In this document: positions 57,902 through 64,000 of the stretch, piece by piece
How positions within the stretch are numbered: the first letter of the stretch is position 1
Layout of the letters: every line of letters begins with the position of its first letter
Assembly: GCF_016862195.1 (NCBI RefSeq)
Contig: NZ_BOMM01000038.1
Span: 62,001 to 126,000 of the forward strand
Direction of reading: 5' to 3'
Source of the DNA: Paractinoplanes ferrugineus
Lineage (GTDB): Bacteria > Actinomycetota > Actinomycetes > Mycobacteriales > Micromonosporaceae
DNA length: 64,000 nt
The notes under the pieces: generated by a model
Seen by the model: the letters and a program-made list of their open reading frames with translations, nothing else
Told to the model about the DNA's origin: nothing
Database searches by the model: none
Made by a program: the position numbers and the translations under genes

Positions 57902-59962
57902 ATGAGCACGACGGACCTGCCCGGAGCGAGCCTGCTGGCCGATAGATATCGGTTGGTGGAGCGGCTCGGTGCCGGCGGGATGTCAGTGGTGTGGCGAGGG
58001 TTCGACGAGGTGCTCGGGCGCCTGGTCGCGGTGAAAGTTCTGCCGCCGTCGACAAGCGCGGACCCGGCCTTCCGGCGTCGGCTGCGGGCTGAGGCCCAGG
58101 CTGCCGCTCGTCTGTCCCACCCCAACATCACCAATGTCTACGACTACGGCGAGGCGGTCACCGTCGACGGTGAGCCCGTGCCGTACGTCGTCATGGAACT
58201 CATCGACGGCGAGTCGCTCGCCGCCGTTCTCGCCCGGGCCCGCCGGCTGCCATGGCAGCACGCGGTCCGGATCACCGCCGAGGTGGCCGCCGCACTGGCC
58301 GCCGCGCACTCGCGCGGCATCGTGCACCGCGACGTCACCCCGGCCAACGTCATGCTCACCGCGACCGGGGCCAAGGTCGTCGACTTCGGCATCTCCGCCC
58401 TGATCGGGGAGAACGACATCGACCCCGACGGCAGCCTGCTCGGCACGCCGGCCTACCTCGCGCCCGAGCGGCTCGAGGGTGGCCAGGTCAGCCCGGCCAC
58501 CGACGTCTACGCGGTCGGCCTGCTGATCTACCGCACGCTTATCGGGCAGCTGCCGTGGGACGTCGGCACCACCACCGCACTCCTGCGCGCCCACCAGTAC
58601 ATCGAGCCCGACCCGCTTCCGTCGGTCGAGGGCCTGCCGCACGCGGTCTCCGCGCTCGTCGGCCGCTGCCTCGAGAAGCGTCCGGCGGACCGCCCGTCGA
58701 GCGCCGAACTGGCGCACGTGCTGGCCGGCATCGCGGCCGGTGCGCCCGGCGCGGCCCGCGGCTACGTTCCGGACTGGTCCGAGAGCGGCGAGGACACCAC
58801 GATCCTGCCGAGCCAGCGGTCCTATCCGGACGTGATCCGCGGCAACGGCATGCCCGGCCCGCAGAGCACTCCGGCATCACCGGCCCCGCACGGGGCTGCC
58901 GGAGCGCCGGTCCTCTACGGTTCCGGCGGCTCGCCGGAGCCGTCCGCTCCGCACGCCGAGGAGCAGGCACCGGTGCGCAACAGCCGGTTCGGCGCGCTGC
59001 GCTCCGGACCGGTCATGATGAGCGCGGCCGCAGCCGGTGCGAGCGGACTGCGGCCCGCGTTCGACGGCACCCAGCCGCCCGGAGAGCCCCCGGTGGGCTC
59101 GGGCAAGGGTAAGAGCCGCAACGACCCGCCGCAGAACCACACGCGGCGCGTCATGTTCGCGGCCGGCGCCGTGCTGCTGCTCGGCACCGGCACCTACGGC
59201 TGGAGTCTGACCAGCGGCACCGGACACGCGCCCGGCGCCACCGGCACCCCCCAGCCCAGCGTCGTGGCGGCCACCGGCAAGTGCGTGGTCAGCTATGCCG
59301 TCTGGAAGGTCTCGAACCACCAGTTCGAGGCCCGGGTGACGGTTGCCAACCGGGACAACGAAGTGGCGATCGAACCGTGGAAGCTGTGGTTCATCATGCC
59401 CGGCGACCAGGTCGTGACCGCCACCAAGACGCTGCAGCAGGCGGACCGGACGGTGACGATGAGTTCACCCACGGCACTTCCACCGTTCAAGGCGACGACG
59501 GTGACGATCAAGGGCGCCTACACGCAGAACAACACCGCGCCGCTCGCCTTCATGCTCAACAACCGGACCTGCGAGACGTTCGTGTCGCAGGCGCCGGGTG
59601 AACCGGCTCGCCAGGTGGAGCACCTGTCCGACGGCGGTGCGCGGCTGGCCCCGAAAGCGTCGGGGAACAACCCGCTTCCGGGTGTGTCGATCAACCCGAC
59701 GACCGGTGTCATAGTCGTCTCGCCCACGAAGACGACGCCGACCACGCCGACTGTTCCGACAACCGGTGTCACCAAGCCCGCGCCGACCACCGCGCCGACC
59801 ACCGCACCCACGGGCAAGGAACCCGACCCCGGGCAGATCAAGACCACAGCTCCGTCGTCCGCCCCGACCACGGCGCCGACCACGGCACCGTCGTCCGCTC
59901 CGCCGACTTCCACGCCTGCGCTGGACTGCGTGCCCGATCTCAACTGTCCGGGCGACATCTGA
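57902..59962 (+). CDS. Receptor Ser/Thr protein kinase with CBM2-like extracellular domain
   Basis: The 686-residue protein has an N-terminal Hanks-type kinase (15-275): GAGGMSVV, Lys45 in VAVKVL, HRD 142-144, DFG 161-163, GTPAYLAPE. The catalytic-loop Lys is Thr146. A Pro-rich juxtamembrane part and one span (about 417-434) follow. The outside domain (461-557) begins KCVVSYAV and ends NNRTCETF, with MPGDQVV between, the layout and Cys pair of family 2 carbohydrate-binding modules. A Thr/Pro tail ends the protein. PASTA repeats are absent. ATG 57902 is used. Confidence 0.85.
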   Translation: MSTTDLPGASLLADRYRLVERLGAGGMSVVWRGFDEVLGRLVAVKVLPPSTSADPAFRRRLRAEAQAAARLSHPNITNVYDYGEAVTVDGEPVPYVVMELIDGESLAAVLARARRLPWQHAVRITAEVAAALAAAHSRGIVHRDVTPANVMLTATGAKVVDFGISALIGENDIDPDGSLLGTPAYLAPERLEGGQVSPATDVYAVGLLIYRTLIGQLPWDVGTTTALLRAHQYIEPDPLPSVEGLPHAVSALVGRCLEKRPADRPSSAELAHVLAGIAAGAPGAARGYVPDWSESGEDTTILPSQRSYPDVIRGNGMPGPQSTPASPAPHGAAGAPVLYGSGGSPEPSAPHAEEQAPVRNSRFGALRSGPVMMSAAAAGASGLRPAFDGTQPPGEPPVGSGKGKSRNDPPQNHTRRVMFAAGAVLLLGTGTYGWSLTSGTGHAPGATGTPQPSVVAATGKCVVSYAVWKVSNHQFEARVTVANRDNEVAIEPWKLWFIMPGDQVVTATKTLQQADRTVTMSSPTALPPFKATTVTIKGAYTQNNTAPLAFMLNNRTCETFVSQAPGEPARQVEHLSDGGARLAPKASGNNPLPGVSINPTTGVIVVSPTKTTPTTPTVPTTGVTKPAPTTAPTTAPTGKEPDPGQIKTTAPSSAPTTAPTTAPSSAPPTSTPALDCVPDLNCPGDI

Positions 59963-59985
59963 GGTGTTTCCGATCGGTCGCCCGG
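59948..59985 (+). terminator. Hairpin overlapping the kinase stop codon
   Basis: CCGGGCGAC (59948-59956) and GTCGCCCGG (59977-59985) are perfect 9-bp complements with a 20-nt loop that contains the stop codon. It may end the kinase transcript. There is no T-tract. Confidence 0.5.
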
Positions 59986-60190
59986 GGCAGAAACCATGTG
60001 CCGGGCGGCCGATCGTCGCGTTACTGTGAAGACGATGTGAGCAGGCACTTTTCTGGAGCGATCCGCCGCGATCCGCGTGCCTTTCCACCGATGCGACACG
60101 TGACCGGCGTGGCTGCTGCATGCTGCCGCCGGCACGGGACAGAATCGCTCCAGCGGGCCCTTTCGAGGTCGTACATCGGGGAGTTTCGAC

Positions 60191-60439
60191 ATGATCAGCA
60201 TCGTGAAGGACCTGGCGGCCGAGGCGTTGTTCGTCTCCACCATTCAGCCGTCCGACTGCCCTAACACCACGACGGTGGAGCAGGCGGTCACGGCGATGAT
60301 CCTGCTGCACGGCAGTGACGGGTGTGCCGCCGAGGTCGCCACCGAGTTCGGGGACCACCCGGACTGCGCCGTCCGCCGGATGAACTGGGTGCACGAGGAG
60401 CTCACCGGAGTGGTCGCGCCCACGTCCGTTCTTACCTGA
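60191..60439 (+). CDS. Small protein of unknown function (82 aa)
   Basis: ATG 60191 follows GGGGAG by about 8 nt. The 82-residue acidic protein has no signal peptide or membrane span and contains three cysteines (SDCPN, DGCAAEV, PDCAVRR). Codon use is coding-like, with GC-rich third positions. The 228-nt gap upstream gives room for its own promoter, and an AT-rich stretch follows it. It lies between the receptor kinase and the FliA-type sigma factor. I do not recognise a family. A regulatory partner of either is possible but unsupported. Confidence 0.7.
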   Translation: MISIVKDLAAEALFVSTIQPSDCPNTTTVEQAVTAMILLHGSDGCAAEVATEFGDHPDCAVRRMNWVHEELTGVVAPTSVLT

Positions 60440-60560
60440 GCTTTTCTCGCAAAAAGCACCATAAAAGCAACCGAGTTCGGCCACCGCTGCACCTTTCGGC
60501 GGCCAATGTTCTCCTCGTCAGCCGGTTTCAGCAACCGGTCGTATGAGCGAGGAGGACCAC

Positions 60561-61463
60561 GTGACATCCACGACCCAACTCCCCGCCACCATCGGCACTA
60601 CCCATGACGCGCCGTCCGGGCGTGACATCGAGGACCTCGTCCGCGAACACATGCCGATGGTTGGCCACTTGGTCCGGGAACTTCTCAACCGCGTTCCTGG
60701 CCACGTCCATGCGGACGACTTGAGTTCGGCCGGGTTCGCCGCTCTGCTGGGCGCGGCCCGTTCGTTCGACGTGACCCGGGGCATCCCCTTCCACCGCTTC
60801 GCCGCGGTGCGGATCCGGGGGGCGCTGCTTGACGAGCTGCGCGGCCAGGACTGGGCGAGTCGATCGGTGCGGGCTCGGGCCCGGCGGACCGCCGCGGCCC
60901 GGCAGGAGCTGACCGCCGCGCTGGGTCGAACGCCCACCGATGCCGAGGTGGCGGAATACCTGGGCATCGGGGTGGCGGAGCTGGCGACGGTGGAGGACGA
61001 CGTCCAGAAGGCGGCTCTGCTGAGTCTGCAGGGGTTCCCGACGGGGGCCGCCGAGGAGATGGTGCCCGAGCTGTCCGAAGGCCCGGAGGACCTGCTGCTG
61101 AAGCGGGAACGCCTCGGCTACCTGCATCAGGCCATCCAGGCCCTGCCGGAACGCCTGCGGATGGTGGTCACCGAGTCGTTCCTGCAGGAGCAGCCGCTCA
61201 GCGACGTGGCGGCCCGGCTGGGGGTGACCGAGTCGCGCATCTCGCAGCTGCGCACGGAGGCGCTGCAGCTGCTCCGCGAGGGACTGAACAGCTCCCTCGC
61301 ACCCGAGCTGCTGACGGTGGCGGCCGGCGGTCCGCGAACCCGCAAGGGGTGCCTGCAACGCCGTCGCTCGGAGTATTTCGCCCGGGTCGCCCAGCAGGGC
61401 AACCTGCGCACCCGGCTAGCGCTGACGGACGCTCACGGCGTACCGATCGCGGTCGCGGCCTGA
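60561..61463 (+). CDS. FliA/WhiG-type sigma-70 family factor
   Basis: The 300-residue sigma factor has region 2 (LSSAGFAALLGAARSFD, FHRFAAVRIRGALLDELR, DWASRSVR), region 3 (LGRTPTDAEVAEYLG) and region 4 (ALPERLRMVV, ADVAARLGVTESRISQL-like helix-turn-helix). DWxxRSVR after RIRGALLDELR is typical of the FliA group. A C-terminal extension of about 65 residues follows region 4. GTG 60561 has GAGGAGG 5 nt upstream, and ATG 60543 is less likely. FliA factors drive motility or sporulation genes. Target promoters are unknown. Its end overlaps ureD by 31 nt. Confidence 0.88.
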   Translation: MTSTTQLPATIGTTHDAPSGRDIEDLVREHMPMVGHLVRELLNRVPGHVHADDLSSAGFAALLGAARSFDVTRGIPFHRFAAVRIRGALLDELRGQDWASRSVRARARRTAAARQELTAALGRTPTDAEVAEYLGIGVAELATVEDDVQKAALLSLQGFPTGAAEEMVPELSEGPEDLLLKRERLGYLHQAIQALPERLRMVVTESFLQEQPLSDVAARLGVTESRISQLRTEALQLLREGLNSSLAPELLTVAAGGPRTRKGCLQRRRSEYFARVAQQGNLRTRLALTDAHGVPIAVAA

Positions 61464-62233
61464 GGTTCCGCTCGCCACGGGGGCAACGTCGACTCGTTGC
61501 CCCCGCGCGCCTCCTCGACCGGCTCGCAGAGCGGATCGAGAGCCGCCCGCACCTGCCGGATGTCCGGGCCGACGGCGGTAGCGAGAACGCCCGGACCGGC
61601 CAACGGCATCAGCGCCGCCCCCGCCGAGGCCGGTAACGACCCCGCGAAACCGGGCACCGCCACCACCGTTCCCACGGCGCGGCCGCCGCCCAGCACGGCG
61701 GGGCCGTCCCAGCCGTCGGCGTGCCGGCCCACGCCGAGTGCGTGCCGGTAGAGCGTCCTACCGGCATAGCGGATCGTGGTCTCCAGGCGCGCGTCGCCGG
61801 ACGGCTCGGCGTGCCGGCCGCAGACGAGGTCGTCCCGCCACAACAGCTCGCCGCCCTCGGCCACCTCCACCCGCGTCTCCGTGCAGTGGTCACATCCGGC
61901 CGCGGCGATCAGCGGCTCCGGCAGCCACCGCAGGGTCCCGGCCACCTCCGCGTGGATCGTCAGCCGCGACGGCGGGGCCGGTCGTCCCGGCAGCGCCAGT
62001 TGGGCGGCCACACTGCGTACCGTCAAGGCCGCGCCCGCCCCCACGGTGATCTCCATCCGCAGGTCGTCGCCGCGCAGCGGCCCGGCCGCCCCACCCACCA
62101 GGTGCACCGTCGCGCCCGGGCCGGACCGCCCGCCGGTGCGTCGCACCAGCAGCGGCGACTCGCCGCGCAGCACCGTCAGCCGGGTGCCGCCGCGGTCGTC
62201 CGCCTCCGCTACGACCTGGGCGAGGGCTCGCAC
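61433..62233 (-). CDS. ureD: Urease accessory protein UreD
   Basis: The 266-residue protein has the UreD/UreH beta-rich pattern (LTVRSVAAQLALPG, LRWLPEPLIAAAGCDHCTET, position markers at about 70-83 and 100-119, and LLWRDDLVCGRH). UreD forms the scaffold with UreF and UreG that loads nickel into apo-urease. It starts at GTG 62233 inside the end of ureG (25-nt overlap) and is the last gene of the operon. It is shorter and less conserved than the other subunits, as usual. Confidence 0.9.
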   Translation of the reverse strand: MRALAQVVAEADDRGGTRLTVLRGESPLLVRRTGGRSGPGATVHLVGGAAGPLRGDDLRMEITVGAGAALTVRSVAAQLALPGRPAPPSRLTIHAEVAGTLRWLPEPLIAAAGCDHCTETRVEVAEGGELLWRDDLVCGRHAEPSGDARLETTIRYAGRTLYRHALGVGRHADGWDGPAVLGGGRAVGTVVAVPGFAGSLPASAGAALMPLAGPGVLATAVGPDIRQVRAALDPLCEPVEEARGGNESTLPPWRAEPQAATAIGTP

Positions 62234-62949
62234 GCGAGGGCCCGGATCCAGGTGGCGACGGCGGTGGCGTTGCGGTCCTCGACAAGCGACAGGAAAACCG
62301 TGGGCAGGTCACCCCGGCGGTGCTTGGCGTCGTGCTCCATCACCGACAGATCGGCCCCCACCATCGGCGCCAGGTCGGTCTTGTTGATCACCAGAAGGTC
62401 GGCGGTGGTCACCCCCGGGCCACCCTTGCGGGGCACCTTGTCGCCGCCGGCCACGTCGACCACGAAGATCTGCTTGTCGATCAGGCCCTTGCTGAACGTC
62501 GCGGTCAGGTTGTCGCCACCGCTCTCCACCAGCACCAGGTCCAGCGGGCCGAGGGTCTCCTCGAGCTCCTCGACCGCGTCCAGATTGGCTGAGATGTCGT
62601 CGCGGATCGCGGTGTGCGGGCAGCAACCCGTCTCCACGGCGCGGATCCGCTCGGCCGGCAGTACGCCGTTGCGGAGCAGGAAGTCGGCGTCCTCGGTGGT
62701 GTAGATGTCGTTGGTGACCACGGCCAGCCGCAGCTCCTCGCCGAGCGCCCGGCACAACGCCGCGACCAGCGCGGTCTTGCCGGAGCCGACCGGACCGCCG
62801 ATGCCGACGCGCAGCGCCCGCGGGCCGGTGCCGAGCGGGGTGTGCGGGTCCACACCCGGGTCGGGGTGGGTGTGCGGCACCTCGTCGTGGTGTTCGTAGT
62901 TGTCGCTCGGCCGGGGCCAAGCACCGCCGTGTGTGTGGTCAGGAAGCAA
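62209..62949 (-). CDS. ureG: Urease accessory GTPase UreG with His-rich N-terminus
   Basis: The SIMIBI GTPase has P-loop GGPVGSGKT, the nickel/GTP coupling motif CPHTAIRDD, the Glu-x-Gly ESGGDNL and G4 NKTD. TTG 62949, with GGGAGG 9 nt upstream and an 11-nt overlap with ureF, gives 246 residues whose first 36 contain seven His (DHTH, EHH, PHTH), a nickel-storing extension seen in other UreG proteins. GTG 62880 would give a 223-residue form without most of it. GTP hydrolysis drives nickel delivery to urease. Confidence 0.92.
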   Translation of the reverse strand: MLPDHTHGGAWPRPSDNYEHHDEVPHTHPDPGVDPHTPLGTGPRALRVGIGGPVGSGKTALVAALCRALGEELRLAVVTNDIYTTEDADFLLRNGVLPAERIRAVETGCCPHTAIRDDISANLDAVEELEETLGPLDLVLVESGGDNLTATFSKGLIDKQIFVVDVAGGDKVPRKGGPGVTTADLLVINKTDLAPMVGADLSVMEHDAKHRRGDLPTVFLSLVEDRNATAVATWIRALACEPSPRS

Positions 62950-63607
62950 AGAGACGCACCTCCCAGGTGGCGTGGTGCTCGGCGCCGATGTCGAGCAGGG
63001 GAGAACCCGCGGCCGGCAGGTCGTCGACCGGGTCGGCGGACCGGTTCGCGGCGTCGGCCGCGATCCGGTCACATTCGGGGGCGAGCCGGGCGAGCAGCCC
63101 GTGCACCGCGAAGGGGTCGAGCCCGAGCAGGCGCACCGCGGCGCTGGCCGAGCCGGTGGTGCTGCCGTGCGCGGCGGCCACGGCGGCCTCGTGCGGCCGC
63201 AGCCCGGCGCCGGCCGCGAGCAGCCCGAACGCCACCGGCTGGTGCATCTCCCGCGGAGCCGTACCCGAGGCCGGCACCACAGCGGCCGGTAGCGACCACA
63301 TCGACCGGCCGGCTCGCAGCAGGGCCCGGCCCTGGGCGCGGGAGGCCTTGCGCAGGGCCGGTGCCGGTGTCCGGGCGTCGAGGCCCGCGTCCAGCTCGGC
63401 CCACTCGGCCGGCCGGGCACAGGCGGCCGCGGCGAAGGCGGCGGCGACCAGTCCACCCGTGGCCAGTTTGCCGCGGAGGAACGCGTACACGTCCGCCAGG
63501 TCTTTGACCCGGCCCGCCGCCACCTGGGCCTCGAGGCCGCCGGAATGGGCGTGCCCGCCGGCGGGCAGTCGCCCGTCGGCGAGCACGAGCAGCGTCGCGA
63601 GACTCAT
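62939..63607 (-). CDS. ureF: Urease accessory protein UreF
   Basis: The 222-residue all-helical protein begins with the UreF pattern LLVLADGRLPAGGHAHSGGLE, a position marker at residues 6-26, and has EMHQPVAFGLLAAGAGL and a C-terminal tail needed for UreD binding. UreF acts as the GTPase-regulating partner of UreG in the (UreDFG) activation complex. ATG 63607 overlaps the ureC stop by 3 nt (ATGA), and its end overlaps ureG, so the set is translationally coupled. Confidence 0.93.
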   Translation of the reverse strand: MSLATLLVLADGRLPAGGHAHSGGLEAQVAAGRVKDLADVYAFLRGKLATGGLVAAAFAAAACARPAEWAELDAGLDARTPAPALRKASRAQGRALLRAGRSMWSLPAAVVPASGTAPREMHQPVAFGLLAAGAGLRPHEAAVAAAHGSTTGSASAAVRLLGLDPFAVHGLLARLAPECDRIAADAANRSADPVDDLPAAGSPLLDIGAEHHATWEVRLFAS

Positions 63608-64000
63608 CAGAACAGGAAGTACCGCTGCGCCATCGGCAGGGACTCGACCGGCGCGGGCTCGACGACTTCACCGTCGATCCGCACCGTGAACGTGTCGGGC
63701 TCGACCTCGATGCGGGGCAGGGCGTCGTTGAGCGGCATGTCCGCCTTGCCGATCTGCCTGGTGTCGCCGACCGGGGCGAACCCGCGCTTGACCCCGATGC
63801 GGTCGCCGACCAGGGCGTCGATCGCGGCCGGCGCGACGAAGGCGAGCGACGTCTGGGCCGGCACCGCTCCGTAGGCTCCGAACATCGGGCGCGGCAGCAT
63901 CGGCTGCGGCGTCGGGATGGACGCGTTGGCGTCACCCATCTGCGCGTACGCGATCATGCCGCCCTTGATGACCAGGGCGGGCCGCACGCCGAAGAAGGCC
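63607..64000 (-). CDS. ureC: Urease alpha subunit UreC, C-terminal part (5' end outside window)
   Basis: The last 130 residues of the catalytic subunit are visible. Markers are LVIKGGMIAYAQMGDANASI, MFGAYG, SLAFVAPAA and NDALPRIEVEPDTFTVRIDGEVV, ending RYFLF. The nickel-binding and carbamylated-Lys segments lie upstream of the window. Urease splits urea into ammonia and carbamate. The order ureC-F-G-D on the minus strand implies ureA and ureB beyond 64000. Confidence 0.97.
   Translation of the reverse strand, partial: AFFGVRPALVIKGGMIAYAQMGDANASIPTPQPMLPRPMFGAYGAVPAQTSLAFVAPAAIDALVGDRIGVKRGFAPVGDTRQIGKADMPLNDALPRIEVEPDTFTVRIDGEVVEPAPVESLPMAQRYFLF

Noticed and set aside
63069..63935. A long alternative minus-strand frame across ureF and ureC
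   Set aside because: It runs through two coupled urease genes in another frame and gives Arg/Ser/Pro-rich shadow protein.
1..64000. CRISPR arrays, insertion sequences, rRNA or tRNA genes
   Set aside because: No regularly spaced direct repeats, transposase motifs with terminal inverted repeats, or structured RNA gene signatures were seen in the window.

Overview
The window is chromosomal DNA of a very GC-rich, GTG/TTG-start-using actinobacterium. The order HIT hydrolase - pgsA - acyltransferase - pimA - pdxS/pdxT - yebC - ruvCAB - yajC-secD-secF - apt - rel - cyclophilin - MBL hydrolase - hisS matches, from memory, the order around Rv2613c-Rv2580c in Mycobacterium tuberculosis, so it is a core actinobacterial block. 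PIM-lipid synthesis, a FliA-type sigma factor, a cyanophycin operon and the secreted-protein style suggest Micromonosporaceae (Actinoplanes-like). That assignment is inference and was not tested by a search.

Layout. 1-8.5 kb: the 3' end of a CrtI-like oxidoreductase, a GT4 glycosyltransferase, an ABC-2 exporter with a DesK/NarL-type two-component system, an AraC regulator with a VOC protein, and a methyltransferase. 8.5-17 kb: lipoproteins, RecQ, a GH3 hexosaminidase, DUF1206 and MscS membrane proteins, a holin-like/DUF3618/DUF4235 operon and a cold-shock gene. 17-25 kb: aldo/keto reductase, Tam-like methyltransferase, an unusual adenosine-deaminase homologue, a secreted multidomain protein with a ruined metallopeptidase motif, and an OmpR-type two-component system. 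25-29.5 kb: the HIT gene, then a TetR/FAD-monooxygenase pair with a perfect operator and an EF-G-like GTPase, which together separate HIT from pgsA. 29.6-32.4 kb: phosphatidylinositol (mannoside) synthesis. 33-38.3 kb: PLP synthase (pdxS and pdxT divergent), yebC and the Holliday-junction operon. 38.5-51 kb: Sec accessory proteins, apt, bifunctional Rel, two membrane-anchored cyclophilins, MBL hydrolase and hisS. 51-57.4 kb: acyl-ACP desaturase, MFS exporter and a cyanophycinase/cyanophycin synthetase operon. 57.9-61.5 kb: a receptor Ser/Thr kinase with a CBM2-like ectodomain, an 82-aa protein and a FliA-like sigma factor. 61.4-64 kb: urease genes ureC(partial)-F-G-D on the minus strand.

Themes. 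Nitrogen and stringent-response functions (cyanophycin, urease, Rel, PLP synthase) lie in the same 30 kb. Proximity does not prove joint regulation. Several genes look leaderless, with a TANNNT box about 6-7 nt before the start codon. The least explained items are the CBM2-like receptor kinase, the pseudo-metallopeptidase/ricin-lectin protein with a 17-bp leader hairpin, and the AT-rich dyad and direct repeats between cphA and the kinase. I saw no rRNA, tRNA, CRISPR array, transposase or phage integration site.
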